This document shows positions 33,362-43,639 of a DNA stretch of 48,493 nucleotides, piece after piece. A program made the position numbers and the translations under genes. The notes beneath the pieces are model-generated. The model was given only the letters and a program-made list of their open reading frames with translations. It was not told where the DNA came from and made no database searches. Where the stretch lies: the NCBI GenBank assembly GCA_017617545.1, contig JAFZVZ010000003.1, positions 1 through 48,493 on the forward strand. Direction: 5' to 3'. The stretch is from Lachnospiraceae bacterium. GTDB lineage: Bacteria > Bacillota > Clostridia > Lachnospirales > Lachnospiraceae. Position 1 is the first letter of the stretch; each line of letters starts with the position of its first letter.

Positions 33362-34246
33362 ATGTGGATTGCTGAGGATTGGAAAGATTACGAGGTTCTT
33401 GACGCGAGCGACCGCGAGAAACTGGAGCGCTGGGGCAAATTCATCCTGGTGCGCCCGGACCCGCAGGTGCTGTGGAAGACGGAGCGTGTTCATCCGGACT
33501 GGAAGAAACCGAACGCATGGTATCACCGCAGCAAGAGCGGCGGCGGAGAGTGGGAGTTCTTCGACCTTCCGCAGATGTGGAAGATCGGGTACAAGGGTCT
33601 TTCCTTCCGGCTGCAGCCGTTCGCGTTCAAGCACACGGGACTGTTCCCGGAGCAGGCGGTCAACTGGGACTGGTTCTCCGGACTGATCCGCGCGCGCAAG
33701 GCGGCGCAACCGGACAAACCGGTGCGCGTGCTGAACCTGTTCGCCTACACGGGCGGCGCGACGCTCGCAGCAGCATTGGCCGGAGCGCAGGTCACCCACG
33801 TGGATGCGGCGAAGGGCATGGTCGCATGGGCGAAGGAAAATGCCGCGGCCAGTGGTCTTTCGGACGCTCCGATCCGCTGGCTCGTCGATGACTGCCGGAA
33901 GTTTGTCGAGCGGGAGATCCGCCGCGGCAGCAAGTACGACGCGGTGATCATGGATCCGCCGTCGTACGGGCGGGGACCGAAGGGCGAGACCTGGATCATC
34001 GAGGACGCCATCTATGATTTTGTGAAGCTGACGGCAGGAGTACTGTCGGACGATCCGCTGTTCTTCCTGATCAACTCCTACACGACCGGACTTCAGCCCG
34101 CGATGATGGCCTACATCATGAACACGGTGCTGACGCCGGTGATCGGCGGTATCGTACGCGCGGACGAGATCGGACTGCCCGTGACACAGAGCGGACTGGT
34201 GCTTCCGTGCGGAGCGGCCGCGCGGTGGCAGAAGAGTGAGGACTGA
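33362..34246 (+). CDS. Class I SAM-dependent methyltransferase (RlmI/RlmK-like)
   Basis: This 294-residue methyltransferase has the SAM-binding motif LNLFAYTGGATLAAA and the DPPSYGRGPKGE motif, which place it near the RlmI/RlmK rRNA methyltransferases. The catalytic cysteine of the m5C enzymes would be expected in a TCSCS-like motif. Here the aligned segment reads LINSYTTGL with no cysteine, so it may methylate a different atom or act on a different RNA. I chose the start at 33362 because GAAAGGG precedes it. The longer upstream frame runs through the promoter. Confidence 0.87.
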   Translation: MWIAEDWKDYEVLDASDREKLERWGKFILVRPDPQVLWKTERVHPDWKKPNAWYHRSKSGGGEWEFFDLPQMWKIGYKGLSFRLQPFAFKHTGLFPEQAVNWDWFSGLIRARKAAQPDKPVRVLNLFAYTGGATLAAALAGAQVTHVDAAKGMVAWAKENAAASGLSDAPIRWLVDDCRKFVEREIRRGSKYDAVIMDPPSYGRGPKGETWIIEDAIYDFVKLTAGVLSDDPLFFLINSYTTGLQPAMMAYIMNTVLTPVIGGIVRADEIGLPVTQSGLVLPCGAAARWQKSED

Positions 34247-34282
34247 GACACACACCATTATATAAGGAAAGGAGAAGAAACC

Positions 34283-35038
34283 ATGGAAAAGCCGCTGCTT
34301 CGGCTGATGCCTTATTTTCTGCTTGTCGTCATGATGGCGGCGATCGGGTTCTTTCTCTTCTCCAGAGGAAACGACTCCGGATCGAAGGCGAAGTATACGA
34401 CGGGTACCACCGAGCTGGAGATGGACGGCACGAAGTACGTGATGATCAACGACATCCTCGCTGAGGAGTATGTCGGTTCGCAGGTGCAGGTGGTCGTCGG
34501 AGCAACGAGGGCAGAGCAGGTCGGCATTGTGAAGTCCGTGGGCATCACGCTCGCGAAGCTGTTCCGCGTGGAGGGCGACACGGAGGGACGCTTCCTTATA
34601 GATAATACCGGAAGGATCTACGCGCGATCGGACATCGCCGAGGAGACGAAGAACCGGTTATCAGCGGCGGACGGGTTTCCGGTGTTTAGGATCGTCGGAG
34701 CGGATCACGATCCGCTGACGGCGCGCGATCTGACAACGGAAGACATGGAAGTGATACTGGCTCTGGCGGCAGCAGTGACCGGAGGGAACGCCGGGGAGGC
34801 GGAGAGCGTGACGATCACGGACAAGGCGTTCGTCACGGATTACACGAACCGCCGCGAGATCTTCGCGTTCACGTCGGACAATCTCTTTTATAAGGTAACA
34901 ACGGAGCTGTTTCTCTACAAGGGATCCGTTTGGCTGACCACCGGGTTCACCGGCGACAAGAACACGTTGAAGGACCAGACACTCACGGGAGTGAAGCTCC
35001 CGGAGGAGCTGCAGCGCTACGCAGAATACTGGAAGTAA
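34283..35038 (+). CDS. Unknown protein with a single N-terminal membrane anchor
   Basis: This 251-residue protein has one hydrophobic helix (about 10-28) and no lipobox, so the rest is probably outside the membrane. The outer part is mixed alpha/beta with no cysteines and no motif I recognise. The N-terminal half is beta-rich (MDGTKYVMINDILAEEY, GRFLIDNTGRIYA). It follows the methyltransferase gene by 36 bases with AAGGAGA upstream and probably shares its promoter. It ends at a terminator. I can suggest no function. Confidence 0.78.
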   Translation: MEKPLLRLMPYFLLVVMMAAIGFFLFSRGNDSGSKAKYTTGTTELEMDGTKYVMINDILAEEYVGSQVQVVVGATRAEQVGIVKSVGITLAKLFRVEGDTEGRFLIDNTGRIYARSDIAEETKNRLSAADGFPVFRIVGADHDPLTARDLTTEDMEVILALAAAVTGGNAGEAESVTITDKAFVTDYTNRREIFAFTSDNLFYKVTTELFLYKGSVWLTTGFTGDKNTLKDQTLTGVKLPEELQRYAEYWK

Positions 35039-35044
35039 ACGGTG

Positions 35045-35070
35045 AGGGGCAGGAGACTGCCCCTTATTTT
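35045..35070 (+). terminator. Terminator after the anchored unknown protein
   Basis: AGGGGCAG (35045-35052) pairs with CTGCCCCT (35057-35064), followed by TATTTT. Confidence 0.8.
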
Positions 35071-35215
35071 GCGGCGTCGGTCACGGAACAGGAGCGGACG
35101 GTGCCTGCTTCGGGTCATTTTCCCGCGAAGATGTCGAAAACAGGGGCATTTTTCGCGGAAAACAGTGCATTTTCCCGAAAATGCGAAAAAAGTCGGAAAA
35201 TTCTAAAAATTTTCC

Positions 35216-35244
35216 TTGATTTTTATCTGAGCATGAATTATAAT
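35216..35244 (+). promoter_or_regulatory. Promoter of the S10 ribosomal operon
   Basis: TTGATT (35216-35221), a 17-bp spacer and a perfect TATAAT (35239-35244), with an A/T-rich upstream stretch that can serve as an UP element. The gap 35039-35523 has no gene. It holds a terminator, this promoter and the rpsJ leader. Confidence 0.88.
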
Positions 35245-35250
35245 CGCTGA

Positions 35251-35440
35251 TGTTGTGACTATGATAGCGGTGAAGCGTGAGGTTGCTGCCTTTGAGCAGG
35301 TAACTCCGTGGAGCGAATGTCATGTTATGAAACTGACGACAGGTCACTGTACCAGTGAAGTTCTGCCGATGGGCAGAGAACAACGTGCGCAACAGCGCCC
35401 GATGGTAACAGTAGCCAAGCACGTGTGCTTGGCTGTTTTT
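35251..35440 (+). ncRNA. Structured rpsJ leader ending in an intrinsic terminator
   Basis: This 5' leader of about 190 nt has a stem GTT-CTGC/GCAG-AAC near 35282-35306, TCACTG/CAGTGA (35344-35358) and TCTGCC/GGGCAGA (35362-35377). It ends in a terminator, AGCCAAGC (35413-35420) with GCTTGGCT (35427-35434) followed by GTTTTT. The terminator is 84 bases before the rpsJ start, so transcription of the whole cluster must pass it. Ribosomal leaders of the S10 operon have been predicted in Clostridia. Which protein binds here is unknown. Confidence 0.7.
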
Positions 35441-35523
35441 ACCGGAAGGCAGGAAACACACGGAAGCGTGTACAGTCACCGCTTGTCGTACTCAAACAAA
35501 GTGCGAAAAGGAGGCGGCTATTT

Positions 35524-35841
35524 ATGGCAACAAAAGTAATGAGAATCACCCTGAAGGCTTACGAGCATCAACTGATCGATGCGTCGGCAGCCAAGATCGT
35601 GGATGCGGCTAAGAAGGCTGGCAGCAAGGTCAGCGGTCCGGTGCCGTTGCCGACCAAGAAAGAGGTCATCACGATCCTGAGAGCTACTCACAAGTATAAG
35701 GATTCGCGTGAGCAGTTCGAGCAGAGAACTCACAAGAGACTGATCGATATCATTGCTCCGTCCCAGAAGACGGTAGATGTTCTTTCCGGTCTCGAGATGC
35801 CGGCCGGTGTATTCATCGGCATCAAGATGATCGACAAATAA
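35524..35841 (+). CDS. rpsJ: Ribosomal protein S10
   Basis: S10 of the 30S subunit (105 residues), also NusE in transcription antitermination. The family motifs [12 protein letters not shown] and [11 protein letters not shown] are present. The start at 35524 follows AAAAGGAGG. It heads the S10-spc cluster, downstream of the attenuator-like leader. Confidence 0.98.
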   Translation: MATKVMRITLKAYEHQLIDASAAKIVDAAKKAGSKVSGPVPLPTKKEVITILRATHKYKDSREQFEQRTHKRLIDIIAPSQKTVDVLSGLEMPAGVFIGIKMIDK

Positions 35842-35910
35842 ATCATCTTGTTATTTTAGAATGACCCCCACGGGGGTCCGCTGTAGATGAAACAAGGAGG
35901 TATAGACAGC

Positions 35911-36546
35911 ATGAAGAAAGCTATTTTGGCTAAGAAAGTCGGAATGACGCAGATCTTCGACGAGAACGGTGCATTCGTACCGGTTACCGTGCTTCAGGCA
36001 GGTCCCTGCACGGTTGTTCAGAAGAAGACCGCGGACAAGGAAGGCTACGATGCGGTTCAGGTCGGTTTCGGTGAGATCCGCGAGAAGCTCGTCAACAAGC
36101 CGGTGAAGGGACATTTTGCTAAGGCCGGTGTTGCAGTTAAGAAGTATCTCAAGGAGTTCCGTTTTGAGGACGCTGCTTCCTATGAAGTAGGCCAGGAGAT
36201 CAAGGCGGACATCTTCGCTAACGGAGACAAGGTTGATGCAGTCGGTATCAGCAAGGGTAAAGGTTACCAGGGCGCGATCAAGCGTTTCGGCCTCTCCCGC
36301 GGACCGATGAAGCACGGTTCCAAGTATCACAGACATGCAGGTTCCAACGGCTCGAGCGCTTCGCCGTCCCGCGTATTCAAGGGCAAGCATATGCCCGGCC
36401 AGATGGGCCATGTACGCGTGACCGTACAGAACCTTGAGATCGTGCGTGTGGATGTTGAGAACAACATGATCCTTGTCAAGGGTGCAGTGCCCGGTGCAAA
36501 GAAGGCCCTGATCATCCTCAAGGAAACCGTTAAGAGTGCGAAGTAA
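35911..36546 (+). CDS. rplC: Ribosomal protein L3
   Basis: L3 of the 50S subunit (211 residues), an early assembly protein near the peptidyl-transferase centre. It begins [15 protein letters not shown], and [16 protein letters not shown] is the conserved internal loop. I chose the start at 35911, since AAGGAGG lies upstream. The frame is open to 35887. Confidence 0.98.
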   Translation: MKKAILAKKVGMTQIFDENGAFVPVTVLQAGPCTVVQKKTADKEGYDAVQVGFGEIREKLVNKPVKGHFAKAGVAVKKYLKEFRFEDAASYEVGQEIKADIFANGDKVDAVGISKGKGYQGAIKRFGLSRGPMKHGSKYHRHAGSNGSSASPSRVFKGKHMPGQMGHVRVTVQNLEIVRVDVENNMILVKGAVPGAKKALIILKETVKSAK

Positions 36547-36570
36547 TCTTGAGAAAGGAGGAACAACATC

Positions 36571-37191
36571 ATGGCAGAAGTTAAAGTTTACAATAAAGAA
36601 GGCGCTGCAGTAGGCTCCCTTGAACTTAACGACAGCGTATTCGGCGTTGAGATCAACGAGCACCTGATGCACCTGGCAGTTGTTGCACAGCTTGCAAACA
36701 AGCGTCAGGGAACGCAGAGCGCCCTTACCCGTTCGGAAGTCAGCGGCGGCGGCAAGAAGCCCTGGAGACAGAAGGGTACCGGTCATGCAAGACAGGGTTC
36801 CATCCGCGCTCCTCAGTGGACCGGCGGCGGTGTGGTTTTCGCTCCGAAGCCCCGTGATTATTCCGTAAAGATGAACAAGAAGGAGAAGGCAGGCGCTATC
36901 AAGTCCGCACTTTCCTCCAGAGTTGCCGAGGATAAGATCTTTGTTATGGAGGATCTTGCATTTGACGGCATCAAGACGAAGCAGGTTAAGGCTGTTCTTG
37001 ACGGCCTTAAGGTTGAGAAGGCGCTGATCGTGACCGCTGACAAGGATGAGAACGTGATCCTTTCCGCAAGAAACATCGCGGGCGTTCGCACGGTTACCTC
37101 TAACGCCATCAATGTATACGACATCCTCAAGTATAACAACCTCGTTATCACGAAGGACGCCGTTGCGAAGATCGAGGAGGTGTACGCATAA
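36571..37191 (+). CDS. rplD: Ribosomal protein L4
   Basis: L4 of the 50S subunit (206 residues). It lines the exit tunnel and represses the S10 operon in E. coli. The extended loop [18 protein letters not shown] is intact. The stop overlaps the rplW start by one base (TAATG). Confidence 0.98.
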   Translation: MAEVKVYNKEGAAVGSLELNDSVFGVEINEHLMHLAVVAQLANKRQGTQSALTRSEVSGGGKKPWRQKGTGHARQGSIRAPQWTGGGVVFAPKPRDYSVKMNKKEKAGAIKSALSSRVAEDKIFVMEDLAFDGIKTKQVKAVLDGLKVEKALIVTADKDENVILSARNIAGVRTVTSNAINVYDILKYNNLVITKDAVAKIEEVYA

Positions 37192-37502
37192 TGGCTGATT
37201 TGAAATACTACGACGTCATTCTCCGTCCGGTTGTAACCGAGAAGAGCATGAACGCGATGGCTGACAAGAAGTATGCATTTTACGTTAATCCCGATGCTAC
37301 GAAGAGCCAGATTAAGGAAGCTGTTGAGAAGATGTTCGCAGGCGCCAAAGTTGCTTCCGTGAACACGATGAACCTCAGCGGCAAGACCCGCAGACGTAAT
37401 TCTGCGAACGGTATCGTTTCCGGCAAGACCGCCGAGCGCAAGAAGGCGATCGTACAGTTGACCGCAGACAGTGCAGAGATCGAACTCTTCACCGGTCTGT
37501 AA
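37191..37502 (+). CDS. rplW: Ribosomal protein L23
   Basis: L23 of the 50S subunit (103 residues), at the tunnel exit. It is the docking site for trigger factor, encoded 12 kb upstream. RPVVTEKS motif near the N-terminus. Translation is probably coupled to rplD. Confidence 0.97.
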   Translation: MADLKYYDVILRPVVTEKSMNAMADKKYAFYVNPDATKSQIKEAVEKMFAGAKVASVNTMNLSGKTRRRNSANGIVSGKTAERKKAIVQLTADSAEIELFTGL

Positions 37503-37530
37503 GATGCGTTGAACGAAAGGAGTTAACAAA

Positions 37531-38379
37531 ATGGGAATTAAGAAATACACTCCGTATACACCTTCGAGAAGAAACATGACCTGCTCGGATTTCGCTGAGA
37601 TCACCTGCAGCAAGCCGGAGAAGTCGCTGTGCGTTTCGCTGAAGAAGTCGGCGGGCCGCAACAGCCAGGGTAAGATCACCGTTCGCCACATCGGCGGCGG
37701 CTCGAGAAGACTGTACCGAGTTATCGATTTTAAGAGAAAGAAAGATGATGTACCCGCGGTTGTAAAGACCATCGAGTACGATCCGAACAGAACGGCCAAC
37801 ATCGCCCTGATCTGCTACGCAGACGGCGAGAAGGCTTACATCCTCGCACCGAACGGCCTCAAGGTCGGCATGAAGATCATGAACGGCGCTAACGCGGAAG
37901 TTCGTATCGGCAACTGCCTGCCGCTTGACAGAATTCCGATCGGTACGATGATCCACAACATTGAGCTTTATCCCGGCAAGGGCGGCCAGCTGGTCCGCGC
38001 AGCCGGCAACAGCGCTCAGCTGATGGCTAAGGAAGGCAAGTACGCTACGCTGCGTCTTCCGTCCGGCGAGATGCGCATGGTTCCGATCGTGTGCCGCGCA
38101 ACCATCGGCCAGCTTGGCAACATCGACCACGAGCTGATCAACATCGGCAAGGCCGGTCGTAAGCGCCATATGGGTATCCGTCCTACCGTTCGCGGTTCCG
38201 TAATGAACCCGAATGACCATCCTCACGGCGGTGGCGAAGGCAAGTGCGGTATCGGTCGTCCCGGTCCGAGCACTCCTTGGGGCAAGCCTGCTCTCGGTCT
38301 TAAGACCCGTATCAAGAACAAGCAGTCCAACAAGCTGATCATCCGCAGACGTGACGGAAGCACCATCAAGAACAAATAG
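37531..38379 (+). CDS. rplB: Ribosomal protein L2
   Basis: L2 of the 50S subunit (282 residues), at the peptidyl-transferase centre and subunit interface. The C-terminal motif [12 protein letters not shown], with the functionally important His, is intact. Ribosome binding site AAAGGAG upstream. Confidence 0.98.
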   Translation: MGIKKYTPYTPSRRNMTCSDFAEITCSKPEKSLCVSLKKSAGRNSQGKITVRHIGGGSRRLYRVIDFKRKKDDVPAVVKTIEYDPNRTANIALICYADGEKAYILAPNGLKVGMKIMNGANAEVRIGNCLPLDRIPIGTMIHNIELYPGKGGQLVRAAGNSAQLMAKEGKYATLRLPSGEMRMVPIVCRATIGQLGNIDHELINIGKAGRKRHMGIRPTVRGSVMNPNDHPHGGGEGKCGIGRPGPSTPWGKPALGLKTRIKNKQSNKLIIRRRDGSTIKNK

Positions 38380-38392
38380 GAGGTAAACCATA

Positions 38393-38668
38393 ATGGCACG
38401 TTCTTTGAAGAAGGGACCTTTTGCAGACCAGTATCTGCTTGACAAGGTCAATGAGATGAATGAGAAAGGCGACAAGAGCGTCATCAAGACGTGGTCCCGC
38501 CGCTCCACCATTTTCCCTGCCTTCGTTGGTCACACGATTGCCGTATACGACGGCAAGAAGCATGTTCCGGTGTACGTGACTGAGGATATGGTTGGCCACA
38601 AACTCGGCGAGTTCGTTGCGACGAGAAACTTCCGTGGACACGGCAAGGATGAGAAGAAGTCCAGATAA
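38393..38668 (+). CDS. rpsS: Ribosomal protein S19
   Basis: S19 of the 30S head (91 residues). ARSLKKGPF start and [18 protein letters not shown] are typical. It is followed by an 81-base spacer, the longest within the early cluster, which contains a small hairpin AACGG/CCGTT near 38717-38731. Confidence 0.97.
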   Translation: MARSLKKGPFADQYLLDKVNEMNEKGDKSVIKTWSRRSTIFPAFVGHTIAVYDGKKHVPVYVTEDMVGHKLGEFVATRNFRGHGKDEKKSR

Positions 38669-38749
38669 TACGGACTGACAGTATAATTTGCGTGAACGTT
38701 GCGCAGGAAGAATGAATAACGGAGAACCGTTAATTGAAAGGAGAATCTC

Positions 38750-39136
38750 ATGGCTAACGGACATAGATCCCAGATCAAGAGAGAAAGAAACGCCAATGCA
38801 GATACGAGACCTTCCGCGAAGCTTTCCTTCGCCCGCGTCTCGTCCCAGAAGGCCTGCTTCGTGCTTGACGCGATCCGCGGCAAGGATGTACAGACGGCAT
38901 TGGGAATTTTGGCATACAATCCCAGATACGCTTCGACGGTGATCGAGAAGCTTTTGAAGTCGGCAATCGCCAACGCCGAGAACAACAACGGCATGGACGT
39001 CAACAAGCTGTATATCGCCGAGTGCTACGCTAACAATGCTCCTACGATGAAGAGAATTCAGCCCAGAGCTCAGGGTCGTGCTTACCGCATCCTGAAGAGA
39101 ATGAGCCACATCACCGTAGTACTGGATGAGAGATAA
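38750..39136 (+). CDS. rplV: Ribosomal protein L22
   Basis: L22 of the 50S subunit (128 residues). It forms the tunnel constriction with L4. The beta-hairpin sequence [13 protein letters not shown], site of macrolide-resistance changes in other bacteria, looks normal. Ribosome binding site GAAAGGAG. Confidence 0.97.
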   Translation: MANGHRSQIKRERNANADTRPSAKLSFARVSSQKACFVLDAIRGKDVQTALGILAYNPRYASTVIEKLLKSAIANAENNNGMDVNKLYIAECYANNAPTMKRIQPRAQGRAYRILKRMSHITVVLDER

Positions 39137-39147
39137 GGAGGTATCGC

Positions 39148-39804
39148 ATGGGACAGAAAGTAAATCCGCACGGATTAAGAGTCGGCATCATCAGTGATTG
39201 GGATTCCAAGTGGTATGCTGAGGCAGATTTTGCTGACAACCTCGTGGAGGACTACAAGATCCGCGAGTTCCTGAAGAAGAAATTGTACAACGCTGCAATC
39301 TCCAAGATTGAAATCGAGCGTACGACCGATAAGGTTAAGGTTTCGGTTTACACCGCTAAGCCCGGCGTAGTGATCGGCAAGGGCGGCACCGAGATCGAGA
39401 AGCTGAAGGCTCAGGTACAGAAGCTCTCGACCAAGAAGCTGAACCTCGAGATCAAGGAGATCAAGAGACCTGACAGCAATGCTCAGCTTGTAGCGGAGAA
39501 CATCGCAGCTCAGCTCGAGAACCGTATCGGTTTCCGTAGAGCAATGAAGTCCACGATGTCCCGCACGATGAAGACCGGCGTTAAGGGTATCAAGACCTGC
39601 TGCGCAGGACGTCTCGGCGGTGCTGACATGGCTCGTGTAGAGTTCTACAGCGAGGGTACCATCCCGCTGCAGACGCTCCGTGCCAATATCGACTACGGTT
39701 TCGCAGAGGCCAACACGACATACGGCAAGGTCGGTGTCAAGGTTTGGATCTACCTCGGCGAGGTACTCCCTGCGAAGGGAAAGAAAGAAGGGGGCGATAA
39801 ATAA
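39148..39804 (+). CDS. rpsC: Ribosomal protein S3
   Basis: S3 of the 30S subunit (218 residues), with the KH-domain loop [14 protein letters not shown]. It forms part of the mRNA entry site. The stop overlaps the rplP start by one base. Confidence 0.98.
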   Translation: MGQKVNPHGLRVGIISDWDSKWYAEADFADNLVEDYKIREFLKKKLYNAAISKIEIERTTDKVKVSVYTAKPGVVIGKGGTEIEKLKAQVQKLSTKKLNLEIKEIKRPDSNAQLVAENIAAQLENRIGFRRAMKSTMSRTMKTGVKGIKTCCAGRLGGADMARVEFYSEGTIPLQTLRANIDYGFAEANTTYGKVGVKVWIYLGEVLPAKGKKEGGDK

Positions 39805-40235
39805 TGTTAATGCCGAAGAGAGTGAAACGGCGTAAGCAGTTTCGTGGAACGATGAGGGGTAAGGCGCTCCGTGGAAACACCATTTCCTACGGCGAGTACG
39901 GTATTGTCGCTGCCGAGCCCTGCTGGATCAAGTCGAATCAGATTGAAGCAGCCCGTATCGCCATGACGCGTTACATCAAGCGTGGCGGTCAGGTCTGGAT
40001 TAAGATTTTCCCCGACAAGCCCGTAACGGCGAAGCCCGCTGAGACCCGAATGGGTTCCGGTAAAGGAACGACCGAGTTCTGGGTTGCGGTAGTGAAGCCC
40101 GGTCGCGTAATGTTCGAGATCGCCGGCGTTTCCGAGGAGATTGCAAAGGAGGCTCTCCGTCTTGCAACGCACAAGCTGCCTTGCAAGTGCAAGATCGTGT
40201 CTCGCGAAGATTTGGAAGGAGGTAAAGAGCAGTGA
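39804..40235 (+). CDS. rplP: Ribosomal protein L16
   Basis: L16 of the 50S subunit (143 residues), which helps position A-site t[18 protein letters not shown] is the conserved N-terminus, so the first ATG is the likely start. The stop overlaps the rpmC start. Confidence 0.98.
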   Translation: MLMPKRVKRRKQFRGTMRGKALRGNTISYGEYGIVAAEPCWIKSNQIEAARIAMTRYIKRGGQVWIKIFPDKPVTAKPAETRMGSGKGTTEFWVAVVKPGRVMFEIAGVSEEIAKEALRLATHKLPCKCKIVSREDLEGGKEQ

Positions 40236-40438
40236 AATCCAAGAAGTATCTTGACGACCTGAAGTCGAAATCGGTTTCCGAGCTGAATAATGACCTGGTT
40301 GCCGCTAAGAAGGAGCTCTTCAACCTGCGCTTCCAGAACGCCACGAATCAGCTGACCAACACAAGCAGAATCAAAGAGGTTAGACGCAACATCGCGCGCA
40401 TTCAGACGCTGATTTCCGAGAAGGAAGCGGCCAACTAA
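40232..40438 (+). CDS. rpmC: Ribosomal protein L29
   Basis: L29 of the 50S subunit (68 residues), a two-helix protein near the tunnel exit. It starts with GTG, overlapping the rplP stop by four bases (GTGA), with AGGAGG inside rplP. Confidence 0.96.
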   Translation: MKSKKYLDDLKSKSVSELNNDLVAAKKELFNLRFQNATNQLTNTSRIKEVRRNIARIQTLISEKEAAN

Positions 40439-40464
40439 CCTGAGGCTCGGAAAGGAGAATTCAA

Positions 40465-40719
40465 GTGGAAAGAAATTTGAGAAAAGTACGTACCGGTAAG
40501 GTCGTGAGCGATAAGATGGATAAGACCATCGTGGTTGCTGTTGTCGACAACGTCAAGCACCCTCTCTACAACAAGATCGTGAAGAGAACGTACAAGCTGA
40601 AGGCGCATGACGAGAACAACGAGTGCAAGATCGGCGACCGTGTTAAGGTTATGGAGACGAGACCTCTGTCGAAGGACAAGAGATGGAGACTCATCGAGAT
40701 CGTAGAAAGAGCTAAGTAA
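40465..40719 (+). CDS. rpsQ: Ribosomal protein S17
   Basis: S17 of the 30S subunit (84 residues), an OB-fold rRNA-binding protein. [15 protein letters not shown] is typical. The start codon is GTG, after AAAGGAG. Confidence 0.97.
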   Translation: MERNLRKVRTGKVVSDKMDKTIVVAVVDNVKHPLYNKIVKRTYKLKAHDENNECKIGDRVKVMETRPLSKDKRWRLIEIVERAK

Positions 40720-40762
40720 TTCGCCGGCAAGCGTCGGATTACCATGAAAGGAGTTAAGCGCT

Positions 40763-41131
40763 ATGATACAAACAGAAACCAGACTGAAGGTTGCTGATAA
40801 CACCGGTGCCAAGGAACTTCTCTGCATCCGTGTTATGGGCGGTTCTGTGAGAAGATATGCCGGCATCGGCGACATTATCATCGCCTCCGTAAAGGACGCT
40901 ACCCCCGGTGGAGTAGTTAAGAAAGGCGATGTAGTCAAGGCCGTCGTAGTTCGTACGGTCAAGAGCGTTCGCCGCAGAGACGGTTCCTACATCCGTTTCG
41001 ATGAGAACGCAGCGGTGATTATTAAGGACGATTTGAACCCCAGAGGTACCCGTATCTTTGGACCGGTTGCTAGAGAGCTCCGTGACAAGAAGTTCACGAA
41101 GATTGTCTCCCTCGCTCCGGAAGTTCTGTAA
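40763..41131 (+). CDS. rplN: Ribosomal protein L14
   Basis: L14 of the 50S subunit (122 residues), at the subunit interface. [22 protein letters not shown] is the conserved N-terminus. Ribosome binding site AAAGGAG. The first gene of the spc part of the cluster. Confidence 0.98.
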   Translation: MIQTETRLKVADNTGAKELLCIRVMGGSVRRYAGIGDIIIASVKDATPGGVVKKGDVVKAVVVRTVKSVRRRDGSYIRFDENAAVIIKDDLNPRGTRIFGPVARELRDKKFTKIVSLAPEVL

Positions 41132-41143
41132 GGAGGCGTCGAT

Positions 41144-41461
41144 ATGGCAATGACAAAAATCAAAAAGGGCGACACTGTCAAGATCATTACCGGCAAGGAC
41201 AAGGGCGCTGAGGGCAAGGTTCTTCGCGTCGAGGACGGTAAGGTTTTGGTACAGGGTTGCAACATGGTGAAGAAGCACCAGAAGGCAACACAGGCAAACC
41301 CTAAGGGCGGCATCGAGAACAGAGAAGCGATGATCGACGTTTCCAACGTGATGCTCGTGCACAACGGAAAGCCTACGAGAGTCGGTTTTAAGACCGTTGC
41401 AGACAAGGACAAGACGAAGAAGGTCCGCGTTGCAAAGTCTACCGGCGAAGTGATTGACTGA
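41144..41461 (+). CDS. rplX: Ribosomal protein L24
   Basis: L24 of the 50S subunit (105 residues), an assembly initiator with a KOW motif ([20 protein letters not shown]). Ribosome binding site AAGGAGG. Confidence 0.97.
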   Translation: MAMTKIKKGDTVKIITGKDKGAEGKVLRVEDGKVLVQGCNMVKKHQKATQANPKGGIENREAMIDVSNVMLVHNGKPTRVGFKTVADKDKTKKVRVAKSTGEVID

Positions 41462-41484
41462 TTCTGGAGAGGAGGCTAACTACG

Positions 41485-42024
41485 TTGACTAGATTAAAAG
41501 AAACCTATTTGAACGAGATCGCGGACGCTATGCAGAAGAAGTTCGGTTACAAGAACGTGATGCAGATCCCGAAGCTCGACAAGATTGTGATCAACATGGG
41601 CGTAGGTGAGGCAAAGGAGAATGCCAAGGCTCTGGAGTCCGCCTGCAAGGATATGGAGATCATCTCCGGCCAGAAGCCCATTATTACGAAGGCAAAGAAG
41701 TCCGTCGCAAACTTCAAGATCCGTGAGGGTGTTGCAATCGGTTGCAAGGTAACTCTCCGCGGTGACAAGATGTACGAGTTTGCTGATCGTCTGATCAACC
41801 TCGCACTGCCTCGCGTGCGTGACTTCCGTGGTGTTAACCCGAACGCATTCGACGGCCGCGGCAACTATGCCGTAGGTATCAAGGAGCAGTTGATCTTCCC
41901 TGAGATCGAGTATGACAAGGTGGACAAGGTCCGCGGTATGGATGTCATTTTCGTTACGACGGCGAAGACCGATGAGGAAGCCCGCGAGCTGCTGAGACTG
42001 TTCGGCATGCCGTTTGCCAAGTAA
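41485..42024 (+). CDS. rplE: Ribosomal protein L5
   Basis: L5 of the 50S subunit (179 residues), which binds 5S rRNA. The conserved [20 protein letters not shown] is present. The start codon is TTG, after a strong GAGAGGAGG, which may limit its rate. Confidence 0.98.
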   Translation: MTRLKETYLNEIADAMQKKFGYKNVMQIPKLDKIVINMGVGEAKENAKALESACKDMEIISGQKPIITKAKKSVANFKIREGVAIGCKVTLRGDKMYEFADRLINLALPRVRDFRGVNPNAFDGRGNYAVGIKEQLIFPEIEYDKVDKVRGMDVIFVTTAKTDEEARELLRLFGMPFAK

Positions 42025-42042
42025 TAGGGAGGTACAGAATAC

Positions 42043-42228
42043 ATGGCTAAGTTATCGATGAAACTGAAGCAGCAGCGCGCTCCGAAGTTCTCGACAAGAG
42101 CGTACACCCGTTGCAGACTTTGCGGTCGTCCGCATGCTGTGCTGAGAAAGTACGGCATTTGCCGTGTCTGCTTCCGTGAGCTGGCATACAAGGGCCAGAT
42201 CCCGGGTGTTAAGAAAGCAAGCTGGTAA
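42043..42228 (+). CDS. rpsZ: Ribosomal protein S14, zinc type
   Basis: The 61-residue zinc-binding S14 form, with CRLC and CRVC as the metal site. Bacteria with this form often also carry a zinc-free S14 elsewhere for zinc shortage, and none is in this window. Confidence 0.97.
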   Translation: MAKLSMKLKQQRAPKFSTRAYTRCRLCGRPHAVLRKYGICRVCFRELAYKGQIPGVKKASW

Positions 42229-42273
42229 GCGTTACGTTGCGAGTTTGCAAAGGATAATAGGAGGTTAAATCAT

Positions 42274-42675
42274 ATGACTATGAGTGATCCGATTGCAGAT
42301 ATGCTTACGAGAATCCGTAACGCCAATACTGCAAAGCACGATACGGTAGATGTTCCCGCTTCGAAAATCAAGGTTGCCATCGCTGACATCCTTGTGAAGG
42401 AAGGCTTCATCAACGGTTATAAGATGGTTGATGTCGGGAACTTCAAGGACATTCAGATTTCGCTGAAGTACGGCAAGGATAAGAATGTCAAGGCAATCAC
42501 CGGTATTAAGAGAATCTCGAAGCCCGGCCTTCGCGTTTACGCGAACAAGGAAGATCTTCCCCGTGTTCTCGGCGGTCTCGGTGTTGCGATCATTTCCACC
42601 AACAAGGGTATCATCACGGACAAGGAAGCACGTCAGCTCAATGTAGGCGGTGAAGTGCTTGCTTATGTCTGGTAA
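42274..42675 (+). CDS. rpsH: Ribosomal protein S8
   Basis: S8 of the 30S subunit (133 residues), a central-domain assembly protein and the regulator of the spc operon in E. coli. [14 protein letters not shown] is the conserved N-terminus. Ribosome binding site AGGAGG. Confidence 0.98.
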   Translation: MTMSDPIADMLTRIRNANTAKHDTVDVPASKIKVAIADILVKEGFINGYKMVDVGNFKDIQISLKYGKDKNVKAITGIKRISKPGLRVYANKEDLPRVLGGLGVAIISTNKGIITDKEARQLNVGGEVLAYVW

Positions 42676-42696
42676 TCAGTCTAAGGAGGTACGGGC

Positions 42697-43239
42697 ATGT
42701 CACGTATAGGAAAAATGCCAATCGCCATTCCGGCCGGTGTTACGGTCGAGGTGGCAGAAAATAATAAAGTGACGGTTAAGGGGCCCAAGGGCACCCTGGA
42801 GAGAGTACTCGCTCCCGAGCTTACCATCAAGATGGAAGACGGGCAAATCGTTGTCGAGAGACCGAACGATCTGAAGAGAATCAAGTCGCTGCACGGTCTC
42901 ACGAGAACGCTCATCAACAACATGGTTGTGGGTGTTACGAACGGTTATGAGAAGGTCCTTGAGGTTAACGGTGTCGGTTACCGTGCCGCTAAGCAGGGCA
43001 AGACGCTCGCGCTTACGCTCGGTTACTCCCATCCGGTGAACATGGATGATCCCGATGGCATCACGACGGAAGTTGACGGCCAGAACAAGATCATCGTCAA
43101 GGGCATCGACAAGGAGAAAGTCGGACAGTACGCTGCCGAAATCAGAGACAAGAGAAGACCTGAGCCTTACAAGGGCAAGGGTATCAAGTACGCGGATGAA
43201 GTTATCCGTCGTAAAGTCGGCAAGACCGGTAAGAAGTAG
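42697..43239 (+). CDS. rplF: Ribosomal protein L6
   Basis: L6 of the 50S subunit (180 residues), near the GTPase-associated region. [15 protein letters not shown] and the C-terminal [13 protein letters not shown] are typical. Ribosome binding site AAGGAGG. Confidence 0.98.
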   Translation: MSRIGKMPIAIPAGVTVEVAENNKVTVKGPKGTLERVLAPELTIKMEDGQIVVERPNDLKRIKSLHGLTRTLINNMVVGVTNGYEKVLEVNGVGYRAAKQGKTLALTLGYSHPVNMDDPDGITTEVDGQNKIIVKGIDKEKVGQYAAEIRDKRRPEPYKGKGIKYADEVIRRKVGKTGKK

Positions 43240-43253
43240 AAAGGAGAATAGAT

Positions 43254-43622
43254 ATGGTTAGTAAAGAATGCAGATCTGAAATTCGTGTCAAGAAGCACAT
43301 GAAGATTCGTAATCGTTTCTCCGGTACTGCAGAAAGACCGAGACTTGCTGTCTTCCGCAGCAACAACCACATGTATTGCCAGATCATCGATGATGTTGCA
43401 GGCAACACGCTCGTGGCTGCTTCCACCCTTGAGAAGGATGTGAAGGCACAGTGCGAGAAGACCAATGACGTAGAGGCCGCAAAGGTTCTCGGAGCGGCAA
43501 TCGCTAAGAAGGCTCTTGATAAGGGTATCGATACGGTTGTCTTTGACAGAGGCGGTTTCATATATGCAGGTAAGATTCAGGCTTTAGCTGACGCAGCTCG
43601 CGAAGCCGGTCTGAACTTTTAA
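43254..43622 (+). CDS. rplR: Ribosomal protein L18
   Basis: L18 of the 50S subunit (122 residues), which binds 5S rRNA with L5. [20 protein letters not shown] and [12 protein letters not shown] are typical. Ribosome binding site AAAGGAG. Confidence 0.97.
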   Translation: MVSKECRSEIRVKKHMKIRNRFSGTAERPRLAVFRSNNHMYCQIIDDVAGNTLVAASTLEKDVKAQCEKTNDVEAAKVLGAAIAKKALDKGIDTVVFDRGGFIYAGKIQALADAAREAGLNF

Positions 43623-43639
43623 TCGAGGAGGAATAAAGG

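Noticed and set aside
38682-38687. TATAAT in the rpsS-rplV spacer as an internal promoter
   Set aside because: No -35 box lies at 16-18 bases upstream. CTGACA at 38674 is too close.
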